DNA of 64,000 nucleotides from Methanolobus vulcani (lineage in GTDB: Archaea > Halobacteriota > Methanosarcinia > Methanosarcinales > Methanosarcinaceae). A program made the position numbers and the translations under genes. Where the stretch lies: positions 1 through 64,000 of the forward strand of contig NZ_FNCA01000005.1 of NCBI RefSeq assembly GCF_900100715.1, written 5' to 3'. The notes under the pieces were generated by a model, which did no database searches, had not been told where the DNA came from, and saw only the letters and a program-made list of their open reading frames with translations. Shown in pieces: positions 1-9,538 of the stretch (within the stretch, counting starts at the first letter, position 1; each line of letters begins with the position of its first letter).

Positions 1-312
1 ATAAGTGTGCATCTCATCTAATTCCACAATATCTATCTGGTTTTCGCTTTTTAGATCCTCTAATTCCTGGCCAAATTTCTTAATCCATTTATATACTGAA
101 ACATGGCTTACTCCTAAAACTCTTCCGATAGAACGAAAACCTAATCCCTCAAGATAAAGTTGTAATGCCTGCCTTTTAACAGAAGTGGAACTAGCAGTTG
201 ATTTTATCTCGACAGTATAATTATAGCCGCAATCATGGCATTTGTAGCGTTGACGTCCACCAACTTTTCCATTCTTCTTGTGATTGGAACTCTTACATTT
301 TGGACAGTTCAT
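1..312 (-). mobile_element. IS1-family transposase, N-terminal part, runs off left edge
   Basis: The reverse strand reads from an ATG at 312 to the edge of the window, 104 codons without a stop. The N-terminus carries an InsA-like zinc ribbon (CPKC near residue 3 and CHDCG near residue 25), then a helix-turn-helix (residues about 48-80, GLGFRSIGRVLGVSHVSVYK). It ends at VELDEMHTY, which looks like the start of the InsB-type DDE catalytic domain. InsA and InsB parts appear fused in one frame, as in many archaeal IS1 elements (family knowledge). The catalytic part is outside the window, so intactness cannot be judged. Confidence 0.85.
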
Positions 313-341
313 ATTTAAGTATAAGAATTCAATATATATAA

Positions 342-383
342 CTATGTTTAGATAACAAAGCCCTATGTTTAGATAACAAAGCC
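342..383. repeat. Tandem 21-bp direct repeat at the IS end
   Basis: Two perfect adjacent copies of a 21-bp unit beginning ctatgtttagataacaaagc occupy 342-362 and 363-383, just upstream of the transposase start. On the other strand the unit begins GGCTTTGTTATC, which looks like an IS terminal inverted repeat. One copy is probably the element's end; the second is an extra end, left by another insertion or by a tandem event. No target-site duplication can be judged without the other end. Confidence 0.7.
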
Positions 384-471
384 GAATTATTGTAATATTG
401 AATCAGCAGAGTGAAATGGAAAAAAAGGAAAGAAGAAAAGTAAAAGAAAAAGAGAATGAATACTTCAGTAC

Positions 472-1734
472 TCACTCAAAATCTGCAAGCCCTTCAAGAT
501 CAAGGGTTGCAAAATAATCTTCTATTGTCTCGGCTCTTCTGATCTGCACAAAACTACCATCAGGCCTCAGAAGGAACTCAGCTGACCTGAGCTTACCGTT
601 GTAGTTAAAGCCCATGGCATGTCCGTGTGCTCCTGCATCGTGGATGACAAGAATATCGCCTCTCTCTATTTCCGGGAGAAGTCTGTCGATAGCGAACTTG
701 TCGTTGTTCTCACACAGGGAACCTGTGACATCATAAAGCATCCCATGATTTTCATGTTCTTTTCCAAGAACAGTAATGTGATGATACGCTCCATAGAGTG
801 CAGGACGCATGAGGTTTGCCATACAAGCATCAAGACCAACATAGTCCTTGTAGATGTGCTTCATGTGGCGAACACTTGTAACAAGATAACCGTATGGTCC
901 TGTGATCACCCTGCCACATTCCAGGAAGATCTTCAGTGGGTGAAGGTCGTTTGCCCTGATTATCTCATCATACGCTTCTGTAACACCCTTTGCAATAACA
1001 TCGTATGGAACCTGTTCCTGTTCTGGTCTGTAAGGAATACCGATCCCACCGCCAAGGTTCACGAATTCGAACTTGATGTCAAGCTCCTTTGAAAGCTCAG
1101 CAATAAGCTCAAAGAGTATCTTTGCAGTCTCAATGAAATAAGAAGGATCAAGTTCATTTGATGCAACCATTGTATGCAGACCGAACCTTTTCACACCTTT
1201 TTCCTTCATCATGCGATATCCGGTGAAAAGCTGCTCTCTGGTAAATCCGTATTTTGCTTCCTCCGGATTACCGATAATAGTATTTCCTTCCTTCAAAGGT
1301 CCAGGATTGTAGCGGCAGCAGACAATTTCAGGTAATCCGGCAGACTCTTCCAGAAACTCGATGTGGCTCAGGTCATCCAGATTGATTATAGCTCCAAGCT
1401 CCTTTGCCTTAATGAATTCCTCTGTAGGTGTGTCATTGGAACTGAACATGATGTTTTCGCCTATAATTCCTGTCTTTTCAGAAAGCAGAAGTTCAGGAAG
1501 GGAACTGCAATCTGAACCAAAACCTTCTGCCTTAAGAAGCTTCATGATATATGGATTTGGAAGTGCTTTCACTGCAAAATATTCCTTGAAACCATTAACA
1601 ACACTGAACGCCTTTTTGAGTTTCTTGGCATTCTCTATGATAGCCTTCTCATCATACACATGAAAAGGTGTCGGATACTGTTCAATTAACTCTGTAATTT
1701 CTTCCTTTGTGAATGGAACTTGTTTTGACACCAT
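472..1734 (-). CDS. lysA: Diaminopimelate decarboxylase (Orn/DAP/Arg decarboxylase fold III family)
   Basis: PLP-dependent decarboxylase of the alanine-racemase-barrel family, 420 residues, a normal LysA length. Visible motifs: the PLP lysine in FAVKALPNP (about K56), HTMVAS near 190, the phosphate-binding GGGIGIPY near 228, ECGR near 272 and the C-terminal catalytic-cysteine region TGSLCENNDKF. Family knowledge: converts meso-diaminopimelate to lysine in the cytosol. The sequence is somewhat divergent from classical LysA, so another diamino-acid substrate in this family is possible. It is monocistronic, starts with ATG and has a TATA-like stretch upstream (about 1870-1885). Confidence 0.8.
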   Translation of the reverse strand: MVSKQVPFTKEEITELIEQYPTPFHVYDEKAIIENAKKLKKAFSVVNGFKEYFAVKALPNPYIMKLLKAEGFGSDCSSLPELLLSEKTGIIGENIMFSSNDTPTEEFIKAKELGAIINLDDLSHIEFLEESAGLPEIVCCRYNPGPLKEGNTIIGNPEEAKYGFTREQLFTGYRMMKEKGVKRFGLHTMVASNELDPSYFIETAKILFELIAELSKELDIKFEFVNLGGGIGIPYRPEQEQVPYDVIAKGVTEAYDEIIRANDLHPLKIFLECGRVITGPYGYLVTSVRHMKHIYKDYVGLDACMANLMRPALYGAYHHITVLGKEHENHGMLYDVTGSLCENNDKFAIDRLLPEIERGDILVIHDAGAHGHAMGFNYNGKLRSAEFLLRPDGSFVQIRRAETIEDYFATLDLEGLADFE

Positions 1735-1994
1735 AAAATTTCCTCTTTAATCTCTGATTCCTTAAATCTCGGTACAAAGATAAATAGTTGATTGGAAAAA
1801 CTGTAAAACACGAATAAAACAGGAAGATGGAACATACTATTATTTTTCAGGCTGCCAGATTCTGAACGTAGAATATATATACAACTTGTTCGCATAAATA
1901 AGAACAATTGAGGTTGCATCAGGCAGTAAAAACAGTAGAATGTTACCTTTGAACAGTCCGTAATGAAACCCGTTTCAGAAAAAGAGGAATAGGA

Positions 1995-2504
1995 ATGAAT
2001 GATAAAGATCATTACTCCGGTGATGACGAAGCGCCTGACAGAATAACAAGCATCGATGAACTGATAGAGCACATTATGAAAATGTTCTCCGGCAGCATCA
2101 CAGAAGAAGACGGAAAAACTGTGATACGAGGTTTTACCATCATCGGGCAGCCAGGTAAAAAGCCTACTGTATTCGGGTTCAATGGACAGCATGAATATGA
2201 TGATCTTGATTACGAAGAAGACGATGAAAGAGAGGGTGACTTCTATATCTTCAAACAGGAGCCTTTCATAGACATCTTTGAAACCGATGACAAGCTAGTT
2301 CTTCTTGCAGACCTTGGCGTTGAGGAAGAGAATGTGGAATATTTCCCATATTGCTCCCACGTTGAGATAAATGTCATTACCAATAACACCGGTTATTCAA
2401 GGGTCATTGACATTCCATGTGGCGTAGACCCGCAAACCATGGTCGCAAGTTATAAGAACGGCGTATTGGAACTCACGTTTGACCGTGCCGCTGATGAAGA
2501 ATAG
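1995..2504 (+). CDS. Hsp20/alpha-crystallin-like protein
   Basis: Acidic protein of 169 residues. The C-terminal half (about 85-169) resembles an alpha-crystallin domain: FIDIFETDDKLVLLADLGV, then the strand signature YKNGVLELTF close to the end. The N-terminal half is Asp/Glu-rich and not recognised. It probably binds non-native proteins or acts as a GvpH-like small chaperone (inference). The start at 1995 is preceded by a purine-rich gaggaatagga. An unusual oligo-T terminator follows. Confidence 0.65.
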   Translation: MNDKDHYSGDDEAPDRITSIDELIEHIMKMFSGSITEEDGKTVIRGFTIIGQPGKKPTVFGFNGQHEYDDLDYEEDDEREGDFYIFKQEPFIDIFETDDKLVLLADLGVEEENVEYFPYCSHVEINVITNNTGYSRVIDIPCGVDPQTMVASYKNGVLELTFDRAADEE

Positions 2505-2512
2505 GCGGCATT

Positions 2513-2570
2513 TTAGTTATTTTTCTTTTTTGTTAGTTATTTTTTTAGTTATTTTTTTAGTTATTTTTTA
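2513..2570 (+). terminator. Repeated oligo-T terminator
   Basis: Right after the Hsp20-like gene, the unit ttagttattttt recurs at 2513, 2533, 2545 and 2557, the last three in perfect 12-bp register, giving four closely spaced T-runs. Archaeal RNA polymerase terminates at T-runs without a hairpin, so this is probably a reinforced terminator. Confidence 0.65.
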
Positions 2571-2671
2571 AACCAGCTCTATTTTTATAAGATTTTCCAC
2601 AAATAGCACCTGCTTCACAGTCAAATACTTAAACACCAATGTCAAATTATCCAAAAAAACAGGAAGATAAT

Positions 2672-3373
2672 ATGATAAAGGTAGTTAGAGCAGATGAAAG
2701 ACATTTCGTCGAAAACGATGCAATTAATGGTTACTGGATCTTCTCATATTCAGACTATCTGGATATGAAAAACACACACTTCGGAGACCTGAAGGTATTC
2801 AATGATGAGCTTTTAAAGGCAGGCAAGTTCTACAAACCAGAATCTGTGAACGATAAGGAGATCGTCACCATTGTCCTTGAAGGTGAACTCAACCACGAGG
2901 ACAGTACCGGATGCAAGGAAACATTGAAGGCCGGTGACGTGCAGGTACTTTCAAGCGGAAGCGGAGTTACTTTCACAGACATGAATATGTCAGGCAAGGA
3001 TACACATCTTTTACGTATGTGGATCGATCCTCTTATGCAGAACATGAAGCCTGCATGCAGAATGGAAAATTTTGATATTGAAAACCGTAAGAATGAGCTT
3101 GTTCCGGTAGCTGGTCAGGGTTATCCTGGTGCAGTAAAACTCAGGGCAAACACAACAGTCCATATGTCAAAACTTGATTCCGGAAAAACTATAGACTTAC
3201 TTACTGATGTTTCCAGATATGTGTTCATCTACGTACTGGATGGAGAGATCACAACCTGTGGTGAAAAACTCGGAATGAATGACCAGATCCGCATTAATCA
3301 GAACGATACAATAATCATTGAAGCAAAAACAGATGCCTTTTTCATTCTGGTTGATGCAACCGGAAATTATTGA
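2672..3373 (+). CDS. Pirin-family bicupin protein lacking the usual metal histidines
   Basis: Cupin-superfamily protein of the pirin (YhhW/quercetinase-like) family, about 233 residues. The typical opening MIKVVRA and EIVTIVLEGELNHEDSTG match the family. I chose the ATG at 2672 because it gives the canonical N-terminus and has aggaaga upstream; an in-frame ATG at 2639 has no ribosome-binding site. In most pirins the segment before EIV is HPHxxM and holds two metal ligands. Here it reads KPESVNDKEIV, so those histidines are missing, while a later histidine (DTHLLRMW) remains. Catalytic metal binding is therefore doubtful. Function unknown. Confidence 0.7.
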   Translation: MIKVVRADERHFVENDAINGYWIFSYSDYLDMKNTHFGDLKVFNDELLKAGKFYKPESVNDKEIVTIVLEGELNHEDSTGCKETLKAGDVQVLSSGSGVTFTDMNMSGKDTHLLRMWIDPLMQNMKPACRMENFDIENRKNELVPVAGQGYPGAVKLRANTTVHMSKLDSGKTIDLLTDVSRYVFIYVLDGEITTCGEKLGMNDQIRINQNDTIIIEAKTDAFFILVDATGNY

Positions 3374-3411
3374 AGTACAAAATAAAAAAGGATATCAAAA
3401 GGAAAAGCACA

Positions 3412-3666
3412 ATGGGAGAACTTTCACAGCTTCCAAATATAGGCAAAAAGCTTGAAGAACTCCTTGAACAGGCCGGGATAAACAACCCGGCTGAACTTCA
3501 GGAACTTGGAAGCAAAGAAGCCTTTGAGAGACTATTGCTCATCGATGAAGATGCATGTCTAAACAAGCTCTTTGCTCTGGAAGGTGCTATACAGGGGATT
3601 CGCTGGCATGGACTTTCAGAAGATGACAAAAAAGTCCTGAAGGACTTCTATCAATCATTGAAATAA
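3412..3666 (+). CDS. TfoX C-terminal-domain-like small protein
   Basis: Small helical protein of about 84 residues with a helix-hairpin-helix-like opening, LSQLPNIGKKLEELLEQAGI, matching the C-terminal domain of TfoX/Sxy. Only this domain is present. The frame opens at a TTG at 3370 that overlaps the pirin stop, but the ATG at 3412 with aaaggaaaagcac upstream gives the family's N-terminus. It is probably cotranscribed with the pirin gene (38 bp apart). Its end overlaps the convergent sir2 gene by 16 bp. Its role in archaea is not known. Confidence 0.7.
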   Translation: MGELSQLPNIGKKLEELLEQAGINNPAELQELGSKEAFERLLLIDEDACLNKLFALEGAIQGIRWHGLSEDDKKVLKDFYQSLK

Positions 3667-4382
3667 GATGAAAGTTGATTGAAAAAGTTACCAAGCTCAT
3701 CATATTTCAGGTGTGCATATCCGTCAAGCGGAGTTGCCATATTATTGACGATGACAAGCTTTCCTCCTCTTTTTAGTGAATACAAAGGAAGACTGGCTGC
3801 CGGCTGGACCACAAGGGATGAGCCTATTACCACAAAAAGATCTGCTTTTGAACTTACTGTTATTGCGTTTGTAATTGCGGTCTCATCCAGCATTTCTCCG
3901 AAGAATGTTATATCCGGTTTAATGAGACCATTACATTTAGTGCAATGTGGAACTATCTCTTTTTCCAGAAGCTCACGAACATCGACGTAAGAATAATTCT
4001 CTCCACATAAAAGGCACCTATGATTTGCAGGTGAACCGTGGATCTCTATTACATTCGTTGACCCTGCTTTCTGATGTAGCAGATCGATATTCTGGGTAAT
4101 AATAGAACTCAAGTTACCTCTTTTTTCCATCGTTGCCAGAGTCCTGTGAATTACATTCGGTTCCTTGGTATCCAGGTCATAAATGAATTCCCTGGCATGA
4201 GTATAGAAATATGAAGGGTCTTTGTGGAAATATGCCAGATCAAATATCTTATTGGCATCATACTTTGCATAGAGACCATTACTGCCCCGGAAATCAGGAA
4301 TCCCGGAAAAAGTGGAAATTCCGGCTCCACTTAGAAAAACACAATTCTCCGATTGTTCCAGTAGGTTGAGAAATCTTTGCAT
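3651..4382 (-). CDS. Sir2-family NAD-dependent protein deacylase
   Basis: A sirtuin of 243 residues, full length for the prokaryotic CobB/Sir2 class. Motifs in order: GAGISTFSGIPDFRG (NAD binding), TQNIDLLHQKAG, the catalytic histidine in EIHGS, a zinc ribbon of CLLC and CTKC, then KPDITFFGE and VIGSSLVVQPA. It removes acyl groups from lysines using NAD (family knowledge); in archaea Alba is a known target of some members. It is convergent with the TfoX-C-like gene, with ends overlapping at 3651-3666. Confidence 0.88.
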   Translation of the reverse strand: MQRFLNLLEQSENCVFLSGAGISTFSGIPDFRGSNGLYAKYDANKIFDLAYFHKDPSYFYTHAREFIYDLDTKEPNVIHRTLATMEKRGNLSSIITQNIDLLHQKAGSTNVIEIHGSPANHRCLLCGENYSYVDVRELLEKEIVPHCTKCNGLIKPDITFFGEMLDETAITNAITVSSKADLFVVIGSSLVVQPAASLPLYSLKRGGKLVIVNNMATPLDGYAHLKYDELGNFFNQLSSYFND

Positions 4383-4700
4383 AAAAGTAGTTTAATCCAT
4401 GAAGATATAACAGTTTTCTTCGATCGGCAAATCTTGGTTTTCTAATAGATCATAACCACAGACAATATTAAATAAATATACATGTGCAAATGTGTACGTA
4501 TATAAATATAACGTTTATGATGATAAATTATCCACATACCAAACATTAATGGAAGAGACTTAATGCGAATTCCATAAAAGGAAATATTTTTATTAACCAT
4601 AATTAAATAAATTTATATACTAAAAGGATAAAGCAATGTAATAAAATCATTAGAATGTTGTAGCAGCAATCACATTTATGTGATAAAATAGTTGATCAGA
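4383..4700. promoter_or_regulatory. AT-rich divergent promoter region, no gene seen
   Basis: About 320 bp between the divergent sir2 gene and a histidine kinase. It is very AT-rich with several TATA-like stretches (for example tatataaatataacg at 4499-4513 and aaatttatatac at 4609-4620). I see no credible ORF, repeat or structured RNA. Confidence 0.4.
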
Positions 4701-7490
4701 ATGAAAAATATAGCCAGAAACAAGTTATTATTAATGATCTTGTCTTTTTTAGTGCTTTTGGCAACTGCCCTTTTCCATGTTTATATTCTGGAAGGGGAAC
4801 AGAAACTTATCTGGATGATATTTCTGGCAATACTCATCTGTTTTGTAATAGCTCACAATCTCAAAGTCGCAACATTGAAAAAAGATCTTGAAGCGGAAGT
4901 ACAAAAGAACAGGGATGCTCACGACAGGCTCATGATAAAATACCAGATAGAGAGCACACTATCCAAAATATCTTCTAAACTTTCCTTTGCAGATAACCTG
5001 GATGAAAAAATTGAAGAGTCACTTGGAATGCTTGGTGAACTTTGCAATGCAGATCGCGCATATGTTTTCAGAGTTACAGATGGTGAAGATACTGTTAGCA
5101 ATACACATGAATGGTGTGCAAAAGATGTAGAACCTCAAAAAGACATGCTTCAGAACTTATCTGCCTCTGATTATCACTGGTGGCTTGAAAAACTTACAAG
5201 TGAAGGAGCAGTCCATATAAAAGATATTGAAGAACTTCCTCCTGAAGCTAAAGCTGAAAAAGATCTGCTCACAAGTCAGGATATCAAATCGCTTATTGCA
5301 CTTCCATTCTTTATAGAAAATGATATTGCAGGTTTTATAGGTTTTGATAATATCAGAGAGACCAATGAATGGACAAAACAGGATATTGAGGCTCTTAATA
5401 CATATTCCAATTTGCTTGCCATGGCATTCAGGAAAAATTCCATTTCTGAGGAATTGAATCTGGAAAGACGACAATTGTTGTCAATATTTGACAGCATGGA
5501 GGAGCCAGTCTATGTATCTGATCCTTCTACACATGAAATATTATATGTCAACAAGTTCCTGAAACAAATAATAGAAGAGAATCCTATTGGCAAAAAATGT
5601 TATCATGTACTTCAGGGATTAAATGAACCATGTGATTTCTGCACTAATCCTATTATACTCAAAAATAAGAACCAGACGTACAAATGGGAATACCATAATC
5701 CGCTGACTGAAAGGGATTATCTTGTTATGGACAGGATAATAAAATGGATAGATGGCAATGATGTCCGTCTTGAAATGGCGCATGACATCACTGAAATTAA
5801 ACAGGCTGAAAAAGCTATAAAGCAAAATGAAGAGAATTTCATAAAAATAATCGACAATTCTCCGCTTCCCATAGCAATCATGAATTCTCTTGGCGAGTTT
5901 AAATATACAAACCACAAGCTAAGTGAAATGATCGGTTATACGATTGAAGATATACCAACAATAAGCAAATGGTGGAATACAGTTTACCCGGATCCCGAAT
6001 ATCGAAGGAAAGTGCAGCAAAACTGGAATGAGGTGTCTAAAGAGAAAGAGTCTGGTTTCAGTGGAGAATGGATCATAAGATGCCTGGATGGAACCGAAAG
6101 ACAGGTTGTTGTCTACTTTGCAAAAACAAACGATAATACAGTATTCATAATTAATGACCTTACAGAACTCAAAAATACCCAAAGTGCTTTGATGGTAGAT
6201 GAATCATGCCTTGAAACACTTCATGAATTAAGTTACATGAATGGACTTTCCATAGATAATATCCGCAATTTCGCATTGACAGAAGGAATTAAACTTACAG
6301 GAAGTGAAGCCGGAGTTCTTGGGTTCTTTGACGAAAACAAATACTTGTCATCTGTTATTACTCAGCCTGAGAACATATTGAAAATATATGGTTTTACTGA
6401 CAATGACCTGATATCAGGACTGCAAAGTTGTTACAGATGGACAGAATTGCTGGAGAATAAAAAACCCCTTATAATGAATGAACCAAACGAAATAGAACTG
6501 GCAAGATGTCCTGATATTTTCAAGAGAATGAATATCCTTTCATACCTTGCAGCACCAATAATCTATGAGAATGATGTTGTGGGTTTTCTGGCAGTAGCAA
6601 ATAAGAAAGACGATTACACTAAAAATGATGCCAGACAGCTTTCACTTATAACCCAGATGATGGGTGATATGATCCTGCTCAAGAGATCGGAGGATGAACT
6701 GAAAGATTATAACAGTAAGCTGGAAGAAATCAACAATGAACTCAGGAAAGTCAATGATGAACTTCATTCTCTTGATGAAATGAAGAGCAATTTTCTGGCA
6801 ACAATGAGCCATGAATTAAAAACCCCTCTTATCTCTATCATGGGATTTGGTGAGCTGGTTGGAGATGAGACACTTGGTCCGCTGAACAAGGAACAGAAAA
6901 GAGCAATGAAAGTTGTGAACAGCAACTCCGGTCAGTTAAAGCGTCTGATAGAATCTTTGCTTTTCATGAGTTCCCTGCAAGCCAAAAACTATCAGTATGA
7001 ATACTCAGAGCTAAGACTTTCACAGATCATAGACAAAGCACTTTCAATTATTTCAATGGAAAACACAGATAAGCAACTTACAGTAGAGAATACGATCTCT
7101 GATTCACTTCCATTTGTAAGCGGTGACTCAAATTACCTCAGTGAAGTTTTCATACATCTGATAGATAATGCTTTCAAATTCACACCATCCGGCGGAAGCA
7201 TCTCAATTTCAGGAAAACATGAAGAAACTGGAATACACATAGTCATTGAAGATACAGGCATAGGAATACCTGATACAAAGATCATGAAGACGTTTGACAG
7301 TTTCTATCAGCTTGACGGTTCACTGACACGCAGATACGGTGGTGCAGGAATTGGCCTGAACATCTGTAAAAGGATCACTGAAGATCACGGTGGCAAACTC
7401 TGGCTGGAAAGCGTGGAAGGTATGGGGACAAAGGTCCATGTGATCCTTCCGGCAATGAACACTGTTCTCAGTCCTTCAATATCATCATAG
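4701..7490 (+). CDS. Membrane sensor histidine kinase, GAF-PAS-PAS-GAF-HisKA-HATPase
   Basis: About 929 residues. Order: two N-terminal membrane helices (about 9-30 and 35-52), GAF (about 80-245), a PAS with a cysteine cluster (CYHVLQGLNEPCDFC), a second PAS (about 380-500), a second GAF (about 505-665), a coiled coil, HisKA with the phospho-acceptor in FLATMSHELKTPL, and an ATPase domain with N box LIDNAFKFTP, G1 DTGIGIP and G2 GGAGIGLNICKRI. No response regulator is adjacent. The ATG at 4701 is preferred over an in-frame TTG at 4692. GAF1 closely resembles the GAF of the kinase at 24459. The 3' end overlaps the convergent gene by 23 bp. Confidence 0.88.
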   Translation: MKNIARNKLLLMILSFLVLLATALFHVYILEGEQKLIWMIFLAILICFVIAHNLKVATLKKDLEAEVQKNRDAHDRLMIKYQIESTLSKISSKLSFADNLDEKIEESLGMLGELCNADRAYVFRVTDGEDTVSNTHEWCAKDVEPQKDMLQNLSASDYHWWLEKLTSEGAVHIKDIEELPPEAKAEKDLLTSQDIKSLIALPFFIENDIAGFIGFDNIRETNEWTKQDIEALNTYSNLLAMAFRKNSISEELNLERRQLLSIFDSMEEPVYVSDPSTHEILYVNKFLKQIIEENPIGKKCYHVLQGLNEPCDFCTNPIILKNKNQTYKWEYHNPLTERDYLVMDRIIKWIDGNDVRLEMAHDITEIKQAEKAIKQNEENFIKIIDNSPLPIAIMNSLGEFKYTNHKLSEMIGYTIEDIPTISKWWNTVYPDPEYRRKVQQNWNEVSKEKESGFSGEWIIRCLDGTERQVVVYFAKTNDNTVFIINDLTELKNTQSALMVDESCLETLHELSYMNGLSIDNIRNFALTEGIKLTGSEAGVLGFFDENKYLSSVITQPENILKIYGFTDNDLISGLQSCYRWTELLENKKPLIMNEPNEIELARCPDIFKRMNILSYLAAPIIYENDVVGFLAVANKKDDYTKNDARQLSLITQMMGDMILLKRSEDELKDYNSKLEEINNELRKVNDELHSLDEMKSNFLATMSHELKTPLISIMGFGELVGDETLGPLNKEQKRAMKVVNSNSGQLKRLIESLLFMSSLQAKNYQYEYSELRLSQIIDKALSIISMENTDKQLTVENTISDSLPFVSGDSNYLSEVFIHLIDNAFKFTPSGGSISISGKHEETGIHIVIEDTGIGIPDTKIMKTFDSFYQLDGSLTRRYGGAGIGLNICKRITEDHGGKLWLESVEGMGTKVHVILPAMNTVLSPSISS

Positions 7491-9402
7491 GATTTCCAAT
7501 TCCGACAACTATTACCCTGGTCTCCAGTGGCGGATGTGACCAGTTATCCGGTGAAACTGTTTTCCTTGAAACTGTTATTTTAGTGTCCTGCTCTAAGATG
7601 CCACAGCGCATTTCATAATCAAGAACAAGTTCTTTGCCTGTATTTGTTGCAAATTCCACAGCATCCCCATAATTTTTAAAGCGTCCCCTTCCAACAGGAG
7701 AGAACACAAGGAAATCCTCATCGGGGTTTTCCAGCGATGCAGGAGTGATCATGATCTCAACTCTCTTGACACCTTTACCTGCAAGTGCTCCAACTGCATT
7801 TCCAACATCTGAAAATTCAGGAACTATGACTTCTGCATCGATCAGAGAACTAAGTTCACTTTCATAAGCCCTGGATGGACCGCCCAATAAAACTACAGGG
7901 ATCTGAACCTTGAATTTTGCAGGATATTTATCGTTAAGCAGATCAGCTATCATGCCTGCCGGATGATGCGGCAGGATATAGGACATGAGATCTGCAGCCA
8001 TATTCTTTGCCACAAGTTCTCTTACATGCATGCAAAAATCATATTTTCCTTTTGTAGTATAACGCGCAAGATTGACAGCACCAAGCTCTGAAGCCTGAGA
8101 GCCCCATTTTGTATAAATGCCAAGAACATGCAAAGCATCTGTGGGTGTAAAACCAATTCCCTGCACAAGCCTTTTTCGTGTAAGAGAATCAAGGACTCCC
8201 GGGGGAATATTTTTCCTGAGGTCCGAAGTTACATCGCTAAACGAAACCGGTTCAGCACCTATCATTGACAGAACTTCGGATTCATCATCAGTAAGATCAA
8301 AAGCCTCATAGGCTGTCCTGACAAAGAACTTTGTTGGCTGGAGGTTCTCATCCATACGGTTTCTTGGCACAACCCTGCTTCTTTTAAGTTTGTTCAAAAG
8401 ATCAGGATACATTGTAGAAGCAACACACAAAGGTAGTACCCTTTTTGGTCCCACTTGAACTCTTAAATCCTGAACCCATATGTGACTATCTCCACCTGTG
8501 GCCGAAGTTTCCATTTTCATTGCCCTTACACGGGTTTTCCAGCCACCTACAACAGCACCGGAACTGCTTATCTCAGGAACACCATCAAGGAGCATTGAAA
8601 CATCGGTACTGGTTCCCCCTATATCGATAACTGCACAGGTTTCCATTTTTGACAGATATGATGCACCCAGAAGACTTGCAGCAGGACCTGAGAATATAGT
8701 TTCTATGGGTTTTTCCAGTGCATCCTCTATATTATAGACCGAACCGTCACATTTCAGCATTAGAAGACGTGCATCAATTCCACGTCCTCGGACATCTTTA
8801 ACAACTGAATTTACAAACTGATAAGTGATAGGGATAAGTTGTGCATTAAGAACAGCAGTAACAGCCCTTTCATAAGCACCAAGTTCCTGTGACAGTTCAT
8901 GACCACATACAACTGGCATTCCGGTCATTTTTGTTATCAGTTCTTTTACCTGGATCTCATGTTCCGGATTGCGTGCACCAAAATAACCTGATATTGCATA
9001 AGCAGATACTTTTGCTTTTGTACTCAGGACAAAACTCTCAACTGCAGCCACATCCAATTCACAGGCCTCATCACCCCGAGTATCATGTCCACCTTTTACA
9101 CACATTACAAATTCAGCCGGAAATTCTGTCTGAGCCGGTTTTTCGCCTATAATCAGAAGAGCAACTGAAGTTCCAGTGCCTTCTAGCAGTGAATTTGTAG
9201 AAAGGGTCGTGGAAACTGATACAAGATTCACGTTTTTCAGAAGTTCCTGATCCAGTGAATCCAGCACGTTCTTTATACCTGTCTGAAGATCAGGATAAGT
9301 AGTAAAGGCCTTTTTTGAATCAACTATCGCACCGTCAGAGCCTCTTATGAGCACTGCATCCGTATATGTTCCACCGGCATCAATCCCAAGACCGAAATGC
9401 AT
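7468..9402 (-). CDS. Hydantoinase/oxoprolinase (HyuA-like) family protein
   Basis: A protein of 644 residues with an N-terminal actin-like ATPase opening (GLGIDAGGTYTDAVL), STTLSTNSLLEG near 63 and CAVIDIGGTSTDVSML near 255, the hallmarks of the HyuA/5-oxoprolinase A family. These hydrolyse or carboxylate cyclic amides or ketones using ATP, normally with a HyuB partner. No hyuB is next to it, so the substrate is unknown. Archaeal single-subunit members often have uncertain function. The start is supported by aaaaaaggtgataagag just upstream of the ATG at 9402. Confidence 0.8.
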   Translation of the reverse strand: MHFGLGIDAGGTYTDAVLIRGSDGAIVDSKKAFTTYPDLQTGIKNVLDSLDQELLKNVNLVSVSTTLSTNSLLEGTGTSVALLIIGEKPAQTEFPAEFVMCVKGGHDTRGDEACELDVAAVESFVLSTKAKVSAYAISGYFGARNPEHEIQVKELITKMTGMPVVCGHELSQELGAYERAVTAVLNAQLIPITYQFVNSVVKDVRGRGIDARLLMLKCDGSVYNIEDALEKPIETIFSGPAASLLGASYLSKMETCAVIDIGGTSTDVSMLLDGVPEISSSGAVVGGWKTRVRAMKMETSATGGDSHIWVQDLRVQVGPKRVLPLCVASTMYPDLLNKLKRSRVVPRNRMDENLQPTKFFVRTAYEAFDLTDDESEVLSMIGAEPVSFSDVTSDLRKNIPPGVLDSLTRKRLVQGIGFTPTDALHVLGIYTKWGSQASELGAVNLARYTTKGKYDFCMHVRELVAKNMAADLMSYILPHHPAGMIADLLNDKYPAKFKVQIPVVLLGGPSRAYESELSSLIDAEVIVPEFSDVGNAVGALAGKGVKRVEIMITPASLENPDEDFLVFSPVGRGRFKNYGDAVEFATNTGKELVLDYEMRCGILEQDTKITVSRKTVSPDNWSHPPLETRVIVVGIGNPMMILKD

Positions 9403-9538
9403 CTCTTATCACCTTTTTTAAAAATAAAATGAAGTTCTAATTTATAGATTGTTGCGTGGATATTTAAGTGTATGTGTTTCAAAAGATTTTTAAATACCAT
9501 ATATCATTTGTAATTGGAACTAAAATAAGGAGAGAGAA

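Noticed and set aside
2513-2570. Regular T-rich repeats as a CRISPR-like array
   Set aside because: The 12-bp units have no spacers; they are terminator T-runs.
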